Shown here: positions 34,561 through 44,228 of the stretch, piece after piece
Numbering within the stretch: position 1 is the stretch's first letter
Layout of the letters: every line of letters begins with the position of its first letter
Origin: Betaproteobacteria bacterium
GTDB lineage: Bacteria; Pseudomonadota; Gammaproteobacteria; Burkholderiales; Burkholderiaceae_C
Reading direction: 5' to 3'
NCBI GenBank assembly: GCA_028870715.1
Contig: JAGWOZ010000004.1
Location: 1-53,000 of the forward strand
DNA: 53,000 nucleotides
Notes under the pieces: generated by a model
Databases searched by the model: none
Told to the model about the DNA's origin: nothing
What the model saw: the letters and a program-made list of their open reading frames with translations, nothing else
Position numbers and translations under genes: made by a program

Positions 34561-35072
34561 CTTGAATTCTCCGTCCCCAGGCGCCGCGGCAATTGCCGGA
34601 TCGCTTCAGCGTTCGATGCTGAAAAACATCGCCTTGCGGCCTCTTCCCAGGGAAGCCACACCTGCGCGCGATGCTCCCGCGGCGCCAGGGTCACCGGTAC
34701 TGGAGCCGGCAATTCCAGGCTAAAGACGTGCTCGGTGTTCTTCCATACGCCGGGCGCGTAGCGGTGGCGCCACAAGGCATAAATGTCATAGATGTTCGAC
34801 AGGTGCCAATCGCGCAGCGCCGACCACGGCACTCCATCGCAGCCGATGCGAATGCCGGTTTCTTCCGCGACCTCGCGCGCTGCCGTGTCGCTGAGAATCT
34901 CACCCGGCGTATCCACACTACCCGTGACACTCTGCCAAAAACCAGGTTGCCGGGCGCGCTCGATCAGAAGCACATCAAGCTGCCGCGTGTGTATCACGAC
35001 CAGAACGGACACCGGAATCTTATAGATCTCGGCGTGCGCTGGACAGCTTGACGGGGAGGGAGAGGCTGACAT
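34557..35072 (-). CDS. nudB: Dihydroneopterin triphosphate diphosphatase (Nudix)
   Basis: 171 residues. The Nudix box is complete: GSVDTPGEILSDTAAREVAEETGI, fitting G-x5-E-x7-REVxEExG. IPVSVLVVIHTRQLDVLLIERARQPGFWQSVTGS and NTEHVFSLELP are typical of NudB, which removes pyrophosphate from dihydroneopterin triphosphate at the second step of folate synthesis. It is the first gene of a coupled nudB - EEP - clsB unit. A folate partner, folB, lies 6.5 kb away on the same strand. Confidence 0.92.
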   Translation of the reverse strand: MSASPSPSSCPAHAEIYKIPVSVLVVIHTRQLDVLLIERARQPGFWQSVTGSVDTPGEILSDTAAREVAEETGIRIGCDGVPWSALRDWHLSNIYDIYALWRHRYAPGVWKNTEHVFSLELPAPVPVTLAPREHRAQVWLPWEEAARRCFSASNAEAIRQLPRRLGTENSR

Positions 35073-35096
35073 GGGTGAGCAATCGGGGAAATGCCT

Positions 35097-35120
35097 GCAC
35101 GGCGCTGAACCGCGCCGTGC
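35097..35120 (-). terminator. Perfect hairpin between aroG and nudB
   Basis: GCACGGCGC-TGAACC-GCGCCGTGC is a perfect 9-bp GC-rich stem with a 6-base loop, 74 bp beyond the aroG stop on the minus strand. Only AGGCATTTCCCC follows, without a clear T-tract, so it could be a weak terminator, an attenuator ahead of nudB or a 3'-end stabiliser. Confidence 0.5.
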
Positions 35121-35193
35121 TCATGTTAGATCCCGAGGCACGTGCTGCCATGACTGGCGAATCCATGCCCTGAGTCTTGATGAGGGCGTTCGC

Positions 35194-36312
35194 TTACGTG
35201 CCGGCACGTCTGCCGCGCACTGCAGTCGCCAATTCACGCAGCAACGCCAACGTGTCGCCCCAACCCAGGCAAGCGTCCGTGATGGAGACGCCGCTTTCAA
35301 GGGGCACTCCAGGGCGCAGCTCTTGCCGGCCTTCACGCAGATGGCTTTCAATCATCACCCCAATGATGCGCCGCTCACCCGCTGCGATGCGCGTCGCAAT
35401 GTCGCGGGCGACTTCGATCTGCCGACGGGGCTGCTTGCCGGAGTTGGCGTGCGAACAGTCGATCATCACCTGCTCACGCCGGCCTGCACGACGCAGGGTC
35501 GCGCAGGCGTCCTCGACTGCCTGCGCGTCGTAGTTCGGGGTCTTGCCTCCACGCAGGATCACGTGACAATCGGCATTGCCGCGGGTCTCGAATATTGCAG
35601 CCACACCCATCTTGGTCATACCCATGAAGGCATGGGCGTTGTCTGCAGCGACGATGGCGTCAGCAGCGACCTGAACCCCGCCGTCCGTGCCGTTCTTGAA
35701 TCCGACAGGGCAGCTGAGGCCCGATGCCAGCTGGCGGTGGCTCTGGCTTTCGGTGGTGCGGGCGCCTATGGCGCCCCAAGCAATGAGGTCACTGAAATAC
35801 TGCGGCGACAGCAGATCGAGAAACTCGGTCCCGGCCGGCAATCCCAGCGCGCCAATCTCCAGCAGCAACAACCGTGCTCGCCTCAGGCCCTCGTTGATGC
35901 GAAAGCTGCCATCAAGCCGCGGGTCGTTGATGTACCCCTTCCACCCGACGGTCGTGCGCGGTTTCTCGAAATACACGCGCATCACCGGAACCAACGCGTC
36001 ATCCAACTCTTCACTGGCCGACGCGAGCAGACGGGCATATGCCATGGCCTGCTCGTGGTCGTGAATCGAGCATGGCCCCACCACAACGACCAGTCGGTCA
36101 TCCGCTCCTTGCAAAACCGCAGCAATATCTGCGCGGCTACGCTCGACGACAGCCTCGACTTGCGACGTCACGGGCAGCTCTTCGAGCAGAAGCGCCGGCG
36201 ACACCAGCGCGCGTACTGCCTTGATACGGGTGTCATCGATGCGGGTCGTGTCGAGGGTCGCGTCGGCACGGCCGGCCTCGCGGTCATGAGAGGGGTCATC
36301 GATGCGTGGCAT
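35194..36312 (-). CDS. aroG: 3-deoxy-7-phosphoheptulonate (DAHP) synthase, class I
   Basis: 372 residues. Motifs of the AroFGH type I-alpha enzymes are clear: VVVGPCSIHD, MRVYFEKPRTTVGWKGYINDP, LPAGTEFLDLLSPQYFSDLIAWGAIGARTTESQ, GFKNGTDG, ILRGGKTPNY, IDCSHANSGK and GVSITDACLGW. The enzyme joins phosphoenolpyruvate and erythrose 4-phosphate, the first committed step to aromatic amino acids. Which aromatic end product inhibits it cannot be judged by eye. It sits between aspS and nudB on the same strand, separated by 461 and 121 bp. Confidence 0.96.
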   Translation of the reverse strand: MPRIDDPSHDREAGRADATLDTTRIDDTRIKAVRALVSPALLLEELPVTSQVEAVVERSRADIAAVLQGADDRLVVVVGPCSIHDHEQAMAYARLLASASEELDDALVPVMRVYFEKPRTTVGWKGYINDPRLDGSFRINEGLRRARLLLLEIGALGLPAGTEFLDLLSPQYFSDLIAWGAIGARTTESQSHRQLASGLSCPVGFKNGTDGGVQVAADAIVAADNAHAFMGMTKMGVAAIFETRGNADCHVILRGGKTPNYDAQAVEDACATLRRAGRREQVMIDCSHANSGKQPRRQIEVARDIATRIAAGERRIIGVMIESHLREGRQELRPGVPLESGVSITDACLGWGDTLALLRELATAVRGRRAGT

Positions 36313-36773
36313 GTATCAATCCTTGGCGAACAAATCAGAGTCGATCCTGTTGATGCCCATCGTGGCCCGCCCAGCCAAGCGCAGGGTAAGCGTGAGCACC
36401 GCTTGGCCATATGCGTGCCGCCGCTCGGCGGCACCTGCTTCCATGACAGCCGACGAGGGTGGCAAACACATTGCACAGCTGGAGCTGTTCCGCGAATGCC
36501 GACCGGCGGTTGGATCGCAAGCCCAAAGACGTCCCAACCTGGCTGGTGTTTGGCAATTTCGCCAGCGCTGGCTCACGTGCGCCCGCCTTTGCGGCGGCCT
36601 TCCCTCCTGCCGTGCGCTGCAAGACCGCCTTGCAAGCCCGAATTGGGTCTGGATGGCGCGAACCGCTGTTGGGCCTGTGGTGCGCCAGACATTGGTCGAG
36701 ACCCGAAGCGGTTCGCGCATTGCCCGCCGAATGAAATGGGTGAGGGCAAAAACATTGCCCCTGGCCATTTCTC
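36313..36773. other. 461-bp gap between aspS and aroG
   Basis: Three overlapping frames are open (36316..36777 minus, 36335..36850 minus, 36459..36734 plus) but none shows a motif, ribosome site or natural composition. A 6-bp hairpin GGGCAA-AAACA-TTGCCC at 36744-36760, just after the aspS stop, is a weak candidate terminator. The aroG promoter or leader must lie here; I could not place it. Confidence 0.45.
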
Positions 36774-38573
36774 TCACTCCACTGCCTGCGCCTGCCGTAG
36801 GCGGATGTGCAGCTCCTTGAGTTGCTTTTCATCGACCGGGCTTGGCGCATTCGTCAGCAGACACTGCGCGCGCTGTGTCTTCGGAAAGGCGATCACGTCG
36901 CGAATGCTGGCTGCGCCAGTCATCATGGTGACGATACGGTCCAGGCCGAATGCAATGCCACCATGGGGCGGAGCCCCGTATTGAAGCGCGTCGAGCAGGA
37001 AGCCAAACTTGGCGCTTGCCTCCTCCGCTCCGATGCCAAGTGCTGCAAACACCTTGCTTTGCATCTCGGCGCGGTGAATGCGCACCGACCCCCCACCGAT
37101 CTCCCAGCCATTCAGCACCATGTCATATGCCTTGGCCAGACAACGCCCGGGGTCAGTGGCGAGGTAATCGACATGCTCATCCTTGGGCGCCGTGAACGGA
37201 TGATGGCAGGCCACCCAGCGCTGTTCATCGTCGTCGAACTCAAACATGGGGAAATCGACGACCCACAGGGGTTTCCACGCGTCGTCAAACAACCCATGCG
37301 ACTTGCCAAAGTCGCTGTGGCCGATCTTGACGCGCAACGCGCCGAGCGCCGCGTTGACGACTTTGGCACGGTCAGCGCCAAAGAATATGAGGTCCCCGTC
37401 CTGAGCGCCGCTGCGCTGCAAGATCGCCGCGATGGCGGCGTCGTTCAAATTCTTGACAATGGGTGACTGCAGGCCTTCGCGACCCTTGGCCACGTCGTTG
37501 ACCTTGATCCACGCCAGACCTTTGGCGCCGTAGATCTTGACGAAATCGGTATAACCGTCAATCTCGCTGCGGGTCATATCGCCGCCGCCCGGCACGCGCA
37601 GCGCCGCCACGCGCCCGTCCGAAAGTTCAGCGGCCGCAGCAAACACCTTGAAGTCCACGTCGCGCATCACGTCCGTGAGTTCGGTGAATGCGAGCTTGAC
37701 GCGAAGGTCGGGCTTGTCAGAACCGAAGCGCGCCATGGCTTCGGCGTAAGCCATCGTGGGGAACGGATCGGCCAACTGCACACCAAGCACGTCCTTGAAC
37801 ACGGTGCGGATCATTGCCTCGAACAGCGGGCGGATTTCATCTTCCCCGAGAAACGAGGTTTCGCAATCGATTTGCGTGAACTCGGGCTGGCGGTCGGCGC
37901 GCAAATCCTCGTCTCGAAAGCATTTGGTGATCTGGTAGTAGCGGTCAAAACCGGCCACCATGAGCATCTGTTTGAATAGCTGCGGCGACTGTGGCAATGC
38001 GAAGAAGTACCCGGCGTGGACACGACTCGGCACAAGGTAATCCCGCGCCCCCTCCGGTGTGCTCTTGGTCAGCATGGGAGTCTCGATATCGATGAATCCC
38101 TGTGCGTCCAGGTACTGCCGCACGGCCATGCTCACGCGGTAGCGCAGCTTGAGGTTGTGTTGCATCTGGGGGCGGCGCAGATCCAACACGCGGTGTGTCA
38201 ATCGCGTGGTCTCGGAAAGATTGTCGTCATCGAGCTGGAAAGGTAACGCTGCAGATGGGTTCAATACCTGCAAGGTATGGCACAGGACCTCGACCTTGCC
38301 TGAGGCAAGGTTCACGTTTTCGGTGCCTGCCGGGCGCGAACGCACCACGCCGACCACCTGGACGCAGAATTCATTGCGCAAACCCTCAGCTGCCGCGAAC
38401 ATCTCGGCGCGGTCGGGATCGCATACCACCTGCACGAGACCCTCGCGATCGCGCAAATCAATGAAGATGACCCCGCCATGATCTCGCCGGCGCTGCACCC
38501 AGCCGCAAAGGCTGATGCTGTGTCCGAGCAGTGCTTCGGTAACGGCGCCGAGGGTATGGCTGCGTAGGCTCAT
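36774..38573 (-). CDS. aspS: Aspartyl-tRNA synthetase
   Basis: 599 residues from ATG 38573; the track ORF adds 46 residues. The N-terminal OB-fold anticodon domain ([48 protein letters not shown]) is followed by class II catalytic motifs: [20 protein letters not shown], motif 2 ([19 protein letters not shown]) and motif 3 ([13 protein letters not shown]). A bacterial GAD insertion domain is present between motifs 2 and 3. Length and architecture are normal for a bacterial AspRS. Whether it also charges tRNA-Asn cannot be read by eye. It lies 91 bp after the DUF502 gene. Confidence 0.97.
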   Translation of the reverse strand: MSLRSHTLGAVTEALLGHSISLCGWVQRRRDHGGVIFIDLRDREGLVQVVCDPDRAEMFAAAEGLRNEFCVQVVGVVRSRPAGTENVNLASGKVEVLCHTLQVLNPSAALPFQLDDDNLSETTRLTHRVLDLRRPQMQHNLKLRYRVSMAVRQYLDAQGFIDIETPMLTKSTPEGARDYLVPSRVHAGYFFALPQSPQLFKQMLMVAGFDRYYQITKCFRDEDLRADRQPEFTQIDCETSFLGEDEIRPLFEAMIRTVFKDVLGVQLADPFPTMAYAEAMARFGSDKPDLRVKLAFTELTDVMRDVDFKVFAAAAELSDGRVAALRVPGGGDMTRSEIDGYTDFVKIYGAKGLAWIKVNDVAKGREGLQSPIVKNLNDAAIAAILQRSGAQDGDLIFFGADRAKVVNAALGALRVKIGHSDFGKSHGLFDDAWKPLWVVDFPMFEFDDDEQRWVACHHPFTAPKDEHVDYLATDPGRCLAKAYDMVLNGWEIGGGSVRIHRAEMQSKVFAALGIGAEEASAKFGFLLDALQYGAPPHGGIAFGLDRIVTMMTGAASIRDVIAFPKTQRAQCLLTNAPSPVDEKQLKELHIRLRQAQAVE

Positions 38574-38664
38574 GATGTGTGGGAGAGATAGGAAGGGTGG
38601 GCAAAAAGTCAGGAATTGCGAGAGTACGCTGCGTGCCGTAGCTGCAGCCGTCTCACGCGCAGGT

Positions 38665-39306
38665 TCAATGCCCCGTGGTCGCGGGCGTGTGGGGGTGGGG
38701 CGCGACGACACCCATTGAAATCACGTACTTAAGCGCCTCATCGACGCTCATCGCCAGCTCCATCACCTCAGCGCGCGGCACCATCAGGAAGAAACCCGAT
38801 GTGGGGTTGGGCGTGGTCGGCACGTACACGCTGATGTGCTCGCTGGGCAGATGTGCGGCGACCTCCCCGGCAGGGGAACCGGTAACGAACGCGATGGTCC
38901 ATGACCCAGCGCGCGGGTATTGCACCATGACAGCTTGACGGAAGGCCTGTCCGCTGCTGGAAAACAGCGTATCCGACACCTGCTTGACACTGCTGTAAAT
39001 GCTCTTGACGATGGGAATGCGTGCCATCAGCCCGTCCCAGCGTGCAAGCCACCATTGGCCAACAAAATTGGCGACGAGCAAGCCTGTAAGCACTATGGCC
39101 GCGAGCACAAGTACAACGCCCACGCCTGGAATGCTCACAAGCCGATCGAGCGCGGGCGCCGAACTCGGGGCTACCGCGCTAAGTGCGCCAACCAGCGCGC
39201 GGAAGATGCCGTCAAACACAGACAACAGCTGCCACAGCACCCAGATCGTGATGGTCAGCGGCAGCCAGACCAGCAAGCCGGCCATAAAAAGGTTTTTTAG
39301 GCGCAT
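38665..39306 (-). CDS. DUF502 family membrane protein
   Basis: 213 residues. TM1 ([23 protein letters not shown]) and TM2 ([23 protein letters not shown]) enclose a short loop. The cytoplasmic or periplasmic C-terminal domain has the family motif [21 protein letters not shown], then [35 protein letters not shown] and [12 protein letters not shown]. Function is unknown. The gene is a standard member of the fmdB - DUF502 - aspS cluster in betaproteobacteria. Confidence 0.92.
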   Translation of the reverse strand: MRLKNLFMAGLLVWLPLTITIWVLWQLLSVFDGIFRALVGALSAVAPSSAPALDRLVSIPGVGVVLVLAAIVLTGLLVANFVGQWWLARWDGLMARIPIVKSIYSSVKQVSDTLFSSSGQAFRQAVMVQYPRAGSWTIAFVTGSPAGEVAAHLPSEHISVYVPTTPNPTSGFFLMVPRAEVMELAMSVDEALKYVISMGVVAPHPHTPATTGH

Positions 39307-39405
39307 GCGGGCAGCCCGATTGGCGGGCAGGCAAAGGCGGGCGTTGACATCATTGAGCGACGGCGCTGGCTGGGCCGCATCGCCGGAGGACAGGATCCAC
39401 GCAAT

Positions 39406-39687
39406 TCAGTGGCACGCGCAGGACGCCCCGCAGGGCGTGGCTGCTACCTCCGTCTTTGGCGCAGCATCCGGTTTGGCCGCGCTGGCGGCCGTGGCGCTGG
39501 TGCCCGCCCCCTTGAAGTCAGTCGCGTACCAGCCCGAGCCCTTGAGCTGGAATCCAGCGGCCGTAACTTGCTTGCTCAACGCATGCTTGCCGCAAGCGGG
39601 GCAGACCGTGAGCGGGGCATCAGACAGCTTTTGCAGCGCGTCCATGCTATGTCCGCAGGACTCGCATTTGTAAGCGTAAATGGGCAT
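39406..39687 (-). CDS. FmdB-family zinc ribbon protein
   Basis: 93 residues from ATG 39687, which has GGAG seven bases upstream; the track start adds 25 residues. The FmdB-type ribbon is complete: MPIYAYKCESCGHSMDALQKLSDAPLTVCPACGKHAL, two CxxC pairs that would bind one zinc. The GFQLKGSGWYATDF segment is the other conserved element. The C-terminal tail is Ala-rich and ends with CGASCACH, three further Cys. FmdB was named as a putative regulator, but its role is unproved. First gene of the run into DUF502 and aspS. Confidence 0.92.
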   Translation of the reverse strand: MPIYAYKCESCGHSMDALQKLSDAPLTVCPACGKHALSKQVTAAGFQLKGSGWYATDFKGAGTSATAASAAKPDAAPKTEVAATPCGASCACH

Positions 39688-39853
39688 GACAAACTCCGGA
39701 TGGAGAGACTCGAATACAAAAGGAGATGGGTACGGCGCCGCAGGGTTCAAGGTGGCTTGCATGTGTCATGCATGCATGAACCGCAGCAAAATCTGTGCCG
39801 ATTATAAAAGCACCACTCCTGATCGGTCTCGTCGCCCCGGATCCTCGTGCCCG

Positions 39854-40540
39854 TCAATCGCCTGGAATCGTCACTCGGTGCCGGCCACTTTGCTGCGGAA
39901 AACCGGCCAATGCCGCGTCGGCCAGTTTTTGCGCGACCGGCGCGAGCCGCTGGTCATAGGACCCGCTCACGGCGCTCGTGCGGTAGACCAAGGCGCCCGT
40001 GGACGTATCACGGATCTCCAGCTCGAATACCCGTTCGTACCAAGGTGGTGGCCATGACATTCCTGACCACCACCAAGGATAGCCGCTGTAAATCCACGCG
40101 CCGTTTGGCAGCAGGATCGGAGCACCAGGCGGCGGCCAAGCGCTCGGGAAGCTGGTTTCGAAGTCCACATAACTGCGGAAACTGTAGCGCGCCGTAAAGG
40201 GTGCCGGCTCGCCAAGCAGCGGGACCATGTGAGCGCGCGTCATCGCATCAGCGACGGCAGTCTGGAAGAGTGCCGCCTCGGGGCTGTCCGCATTCGCAGG
40301 GGCAGCCTGCACCTGCACCTTGGCCCCGACCAGCGCTGGAGGCGCTGGCTTGGGCGTCACCACATCGACGCGCACCGCAGTCAATGTGGCGCAGCCACCC
40401 AGAAGCATCAAAGCGCCTGTCACCATCACCTTGCCCAACCGCCAACGCAACCGCAGCGCTTGCTGGACCTTCTTGCTTCCCGGATTCGAAAGCGGGCACA
40501 ACTCGGTTCCGCCTGTGGCAAAGGTTGCGTGCATGAGCAT
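39854..40540 (-). CDS. DUF4136-type lipoprotein
   Basis: 228 residues; GAGGA precedes the ATG at 40540, supporting this start despite a long basic region before the signal core. The core VMVTGALMLLGGC is a lipobox (Cys50). The mature part (LTAVRVDVVTPKP, EAALFQTAVADAMTRAHMVPL, YSFRSYVDFETSFPSAWPPPG, WWWSGMSWPPPWYERVFELEIRDTSTGALVYRTSAVSGSYD) resembles DUF4136 envelope lipoproteins. It is followed on the same strand by fmdB and preceded by ttcA (54 bp), probably co-transcribed with the latter. Function unknown. Confidence 0.78.
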   Translation of the reverse strand: MLMHATFATGGTELCPLSNPGSKKVQQALRLRWRLGKVMVTGALMLLGGCATLTAVRVDVVTPKPAPPALVGAKVQVQAAPANADSPEAALFQTAVADAMTRAHMVPLLGEPAPFTARYSFRSYVDFETSFPSAWPPPGAPILLPNGAWIYSGYPWWWSGMSWPPPWYERVFELEIRDTSTGALVYRTSAVSGSYDQRLAPVAQKLADAALAGFPQQSGRHRVTIPGD

Positions 40541-40594
40541 GGCATCCTCGATCGGTTTGACCCGCCTATCGTATACGCGACGGGCACAGCCTGT

Positions 40595-41548
40595 TTAGAG
40601 TCCCTTCTGCCATTGGACAGTCGCCACGCCATCGCGTTCCCCATTGCGAGACGGCAGCGCGTCTGACCAGGTGGGCTCGTCAAACGCAATGTCTCCGTTG
40701 ACGTCCGGCCGCCCGCTGGGCCGCAGACTGGCAAATGGGTATGCGTTGCGATCGAGCAGATGCGAGGGAATGACCTTGCCGAGAGCGCCGAACATGGTCT
40801 GAAGGCGGCCGGGGTTGGATTTTTCCCACTCGCGCAGCATGCCGGCCACCTGCTTGCGCTGGAGGTTCTCCTGACTGCCGCAGAGGGTGCACGGGATAAT
40901 GGGAAAGGCTCGGTGATCTGCCCAACGAGAGAGATCCTCCTCCTCCACGTAGGCGAGAGGACGGATGACGATGTGGCTGCCGTCGTCGCTCACAAGTTTC
41001 GGGGGCATGGCTTTGAGCTGGCCCCCGTGGAACAGATTGAGGAAAAAAGTCTGCAGGATGTCGTCGCGATGGTGGCCAAGTGCAATCTTGGTGGCGCCAA
41101 GCTCACTGGCCACCCGATAGAGGGCCCCGCGGCGCAGGCGCGAGCAAAGGCTGCACATCGTCTTGCCCTCGGGGATGAGGCGCTTGACGATGGAATAGGT
41201 GTCCTGTTGCTCGATGTGGAAATCCACGCCCCTGCTCGTCAGGTAATCGGGCAGCACATGGGAGGGGAAACCAGGCTGCTTTTGGTCAAGGTTGACCGCG
41301 ACGATTTCGAAATCCACGGGTGCGCGCTTTTGCAGGCCGAGCAGGATGTCGAGCAGTGCATGGCTGTCCTTGCCGCCCGACATGCAAACCATGACCCTGT
41401 CGCCGGACTCGATCATTGCGAAGTCATCGATGGCTTGGCCGACAAGGCGGTACAGGCGCTTCGATAATTTATTGGCCTCGCGCGCCCTGCGTTGCGCCCG
41501 TGCATGGGTATCCACTGCAGCCACCTCGTTCACGAAGTGCGTGTTCAT
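40595..41548 (-). CDS. ttcA: tRNA 2-thiocytidine(32) synthetase TtcA
   Basis: 317 residues from ATG 41548; its ATG overlaps the folB stop (ATGA), so the track extension is spurious. The PP-loop [13 protein letters not shown] binds [13 protein letters not shown] and a second Cys pair in [18 protein letters not shown] are the iron-sulfur ligands, and [29 protein letters not shown] is the conserved family block. The enzyme thiolates cytidine 32 of a subset of tRNAs using an Fe-S cluster. It is coupled to folB and upstream of the DUF4136-type lipoprotein. Confidence 0.96.
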   Translation of the reverse strand: MNTHFVNEVAAVDTHARAQRRAREANKLSKRLYRLVGQAIDDFAMIESGDRVMVCMSGGKDSHALLDILLGLQKRAPVDFEIVAVNLDQKQPGFPSHVLPDYLTSRGVDFHIEQQDTYSIVKRLIPEGKTMCSLCSRLRRGALYRVASELGATKIALGHHRDDILQTFFLNLFHGGQLKAMPPKLVSDDGSHIVIRPLAYVEEEDLSRWADHRAFPIIPCTLCGSQENLQRKQVAGMLREWEKSNPGRLQTMFGALGKVIPSHLLDRNAYPFASLRPSGRPDVNGDIAFDEPTWSDALPSRNGERDGVATVQWQKGL

Positions 41549-41946
41549 GATGCGCTGTCCTTGATGCGAAAGACCTCGACACCCACAGCCTGGCAGTCGG
41601 GATAGACGTCGGGCTTCTCGGTGGCAACGCGCACGGCGCGCACACCCGCGTGCTGCAGCATCAACGCAGCCACGTCGTCGCACAGGGTCTCCTGCAGATG
41701 AATGTGGCCACGCGCCAAGCGCTCCGCGATGGTGCGGCGCATGAAGTCGTAGTCCACGACCTCCTCAAGCTTGTCCTGCTTCGGCGTGGAATACGCATAA
41801 GGCACATACAAGTCCACGTTGATCACCACGCGCTGTTCGCCACGCTTCTCGAAGTCGTGCACGCCAATGTTGATCCGCACCTCATAGTTTTTCAGAAAAA
41901 GCCGGCGACAGTCGGCCAGAGCCGGATGATTGAGTGCACTGATCAT
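41545..41946 (-). CDS. folB: Dihydroneopterin aldolase-family protein FolB
   Basis: 133 residues. Key features of the tunnelling fold are visible: [72 protein letters not shown] (with the catalytic Glu in LQE) and [22 protein letters not shown] with the usual Lys. It splits dihydroneopterin to hydroxymethyl-dihydropterin in folate synthesis, or works as an epimerase or related enzyme. It lies 39 bp after the pteridine-reductase-like gene and overlaps ttcA by 4 bp. Confidence 0.92.
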   Translation of the reverse strand: MISALNHPALADCRRLFLKNYEVRINIGVHDFEKRGEQRVVINVDLYVPYAYSTPKQDKLEEVVDYDFMRRTIAERLARGHIHLQETLCDDVAALMLQHAGVRAVRVATEKPDVYPDCQAVGVEVFRIKDSAS

Positions 41947-41985
41947 GGAATATTTCCGTGGCGATTGCGGAGGGCTCCGCGCGAT

Positions 41986-42792
41986 TCACTCGGGTTGTTT
42001 GCGGGCAAGAAAGACCACGTCACGCGATTGAGGCGCGAGGTGCTGGCCACCGTCCACGACCAATGTGGTGCCGGTGACCGCCTTAGCGCTGAGCATATAG
42101 CGCACGGCCTGAGCCACATCGTCGACAGCGGAGGCGCGGCCCAGGGGAGTCAGGGTGTGGGCCGTGGCGAATTCCGCTGCCGTCATCGTCCCGGATGGAA
42201 GGGTCACACCCGGTGCAACGCCGACCACGCGCAGTATCGGTGCAAGCGCCTGCGCTAGCAGCGTCGTTGCCTCAAGCAGCGCGGCCTTACTCAGCGTGTA
42301 GGACAGATAGTCGGGATTCGGGTTCCAGAGCTTCTGGTCCAAAATGTTCACCACACAACCCTGCCCGCCCCGCTCGCGCAAAAGCTCGTGCAGCCCCTGA
42401 GCCAACAGAACGGGAGCCAGGGTGTTGACGCGCCAGTGGCGCGCAGCCAATTCCGCGCTGAAGTCCGTAGCGTCGTCATATTCGAACAACGACGCATTAT
42501 TGACCACGGCGTCCAGTCGTCCGAAAGTCCTTGCCACGTGCTGGGGAAGCGCACGAGCGGCTTCCTCGTCGGCCAGATCAGCGGCGAACGCCTCAGCCCT
42601 TGCCCCGCACCCCACGAGAGCAGAGCAGGTCTGTCGCGCATCGTCCGACGAGGCGCGGTGATGCACGGCCACATCCCACCCGGCAGCTGCCAGGTCCAAT
42701 GCGATCGCTCGCCCCAAGCGGCGTGCCGCCCCTGTGACGAGCACGACGGGGCGAACGGGCATGGATTCAGTGGCGAGGCTGGAAGACGACAT
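41986..42792 (-). CDS. folM: Pteridine reductase-like short-chain dehydrogenase (FolM type)
   Basis: 268 residues from ATG 42792 (AGG four bases upstream); Met11 at 42762 is an alternative. The cofactor motif is VTGAARRLGRAIA, the TGxxxRxG variant found in pteridine reductases, which prefer NADPH, rather than the usual TGxxxGxG. NNAS, and the catalytic YTLSK with upstream NILD, complete the SDR set. The Arg motif and the neighbour folB support dihydro(monapterin/folate) reduction. The start codon overlaps that of the divergent midA gene by two bases. Confidence 0.85.
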   Translation of the reverse strand: MSSSSLATESMPVRPVVLVTGAARRLGRAIALDLAAAGWDVAVHHRASSDDARQTCSALVGCGARAEAFAADLADEEAARALPQHVARTFGRLDAVVNNASLFEYDDATDFSAELAARHWRVNTLAPVLLAQGLHELLRERGGQGCVVNILDQKLWNPNPDYLSYTLSKAALLEATTLLAQALAPILRVVGVAPGVTLPSGTMTAAEFATAHTLTPLGRASAVDDVAQAVRYMLSAKAVTGTTLVVDGGQHLAPQSRDVVFLARKQPE

Positions 42793-44035
42793 GAAACCTA
42801 AAATTGCAGCGATGAACAGGTTGCAGAGTCTATCGCCCGACGCCGCGCAGCACCGGGCCCGTGCATTGTTGTCGCATATTGAGCAGGCGATTGCCGACGC
42901 GGGCGGCTGGATCGCATTCGATCGGTATATGGAGTTGGCACTATATGCACCCGGCCTCGGTTATTACGCTGCCGACCCGGGTGTGCTGGGCGCTTGGGGT
43001 GGCACCAGCGACTTCGTCACCGCACCCGAGCTCACCCCCTTGTTCGCCGCCACGCTCGCTCGACAAGTCGCCGACGTGTCAAGGCTCGAAGGTCTGGACA
43101 CCATCGTCGAGTGCGGCGCAGGAAGCGGCCGCTTGGCCTGCGACCTTCTCGCTGCGCTCGACGTGCAGGGATGGCTGCCTCGGCAATATGCGATCGTCGA
43201 GGTGTCTGCCGCGATGCGCGCGCGCCAGCAGGACGCTGTGGCCAGGTTGCCCGCGCATCTGCGCGACCGCATCAAATGGTGGGATGCGTTGCCCGACTGC
43301 TTTGACGGCGTGGTCATTGGCAACGAGGTGCTGGATGCGATGCCCGTGAAGCTCGCCGTACGCACGACCGAACGCTGGCTTGAGCGGGGGGTGACGTTTG
43401 CCGGCGATCCCCAGCAACCTCTGCGCTGGGTCGACCGCGCCACTGCGATGGAGCTGCGCCCGAGCATGCAAGCGCTTCCCCCGGGTGCGGTCACCGAATT
43501 GCATCTGGCGTCCGACGCTTTTGTCGCCACTCTGGGTGAGCGCCTGCGCCGCGGCCTGCTCCTGTTCCTGGACTATGGCTTTCCGGCGCACGAATACGAC
43601 CATCCACAGCGCGCATGCGGCACCTTGCGCTGCCACCGCGCCCACCGCGCGCATGACGACCCGTTGTGGCAACCTGGCACCTCGGACATCACGGCGCACG
43701 TGAACTTCTCCAGCGTCGCGCAGGCTGCGGCAAGCGTGGGACTCGACGTGCTGGGCTACACCTCGCAAGCGCGCTTCCTGCTCAATTGCGGCCTGCTTGA
43801 CGTGCTCGGATCTGCAGTGGCTGCCGGGCAGGACGGCGTCATCGGCGCACCAAGAAACCGCGCGGGCCTGGCGCAAACAGCTGCCGTGCAGCGTCTGCTG
43901 TCGGAAGCCGAGATGGGGGAACTGTTCAAGGTCATCGCGCTGGCACGCGGGCTGCGCGCGCCCCTCATGGGCTTCGTCCAAGGCGACCGCAGCGCAGCGC
44001 TGCGGTCGCACGTCGCGTCGGAGGCGGCATGCTGA
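42791..44035 (+). CDS. MidA/NDUFAF7-family SAM-dependent methyltransferase
   Basis: 414 residues from ATG 42791, with GGAAG five bases upstream; Met8 (42812) is the alternative. The family block YMELALYAPGLGYYAADPGVLGAWGGTSDFVTAPELTPLFAATLARQ is diagnostic, followed by the SAM motif VECGAGSGRLACDLL and the VIGNEVLDAMPVKL, LFLDYGFPAHEYDHPQRACGTLRCHRAH and TAHVNFSSVA segments. The mitochondrial relative methylates an arginine of complex I subunit NDUFS2. The bacterial substrate is unknown. It overlaps the DUF2905 gene by 7 bp. Confidence 0.92.
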   Translation: MKPKIAAMNRLQSLSPDAAQHRARALLSHIEQAIADAGGWIAFDRYMELALYAPGLGYYAADPGVLGAWGGTSDFVTAPELTPLFAATLARQVADVSRLEGLDTIVECGAGSGRLACDLLAALDVQGWLPRQYAIVEVSAAMRARQQDAVARLPAHLRDRIKWWDALPDCFDGVVIGNEVLDAMPVKLAVRTTERWLERGVTFAGDPQQPLRWVDRATAMELRPSMQALPPGAVTELHLASDAFVATLGERLRRGLLLFLDYGFPAHEYDHPQRACGTLRCHRAHRAHDDPLWQPGTSDITAHVNFSSVAQAAASVGLDVLGYTSQARFLLNCGLLDVLGSAVAAGQDGVIGAPRNRAGLAQTAAVQRLLSEAEMGELFKVIALARGLRAPLMGFVQGDRSAALRSHVASEAAC

Positions 44036-44226
44036 TGTGGCTGCTCCTGTTCATTCTCGCCTCCGTCGTGTTCTCGGCGCTACTTCCCTACCTTGAGCGC
44101 TACGGCTTCGGCCGCCTGCCGCTGGATCTGCGGTTTCGTGCCTTTGGACGCGAATGGCTGTTCCCCCTCGGCTCCACGTTTCTGTTGTCGCTGATTGCTT
44201 GGGTCTTGGCGCGGCTCTTGCGTTAG
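44029..44226 (+). CDS. DUF2905 family small membrane protein
   Basis: 65 residues. Two hydrophobic segments (WLLLFILASVVFSALLPYL and FLLSLIAWVLARLL) flank the family core YGFGRLPLDLRFRAFGREWLFPLGS. The matching DUF2905 pattern is 'lGrLPGDi...r....f.FPl.tsillS..l.l...l'. Function unknown. The ATG lies seven bases inside the end of the methyltransferase gene, so translation is coupled. Confidence 0.85.
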   Translation: MLMWLLLFILASVVFSALLPYLERYGFGRLPLDLRFRAFGREWLFPLGSTFLLSLIAWVLARLLR

Positions 44227-44228
44227 AA

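Noticed and set aside
35071-36984. 637-residue plus-strand ORF opposite aroG
   Set aside because: Antisense shadow of aroG and its flanks; Arg/His-rich with no motif, while aroG on the other strand is unmistakable.
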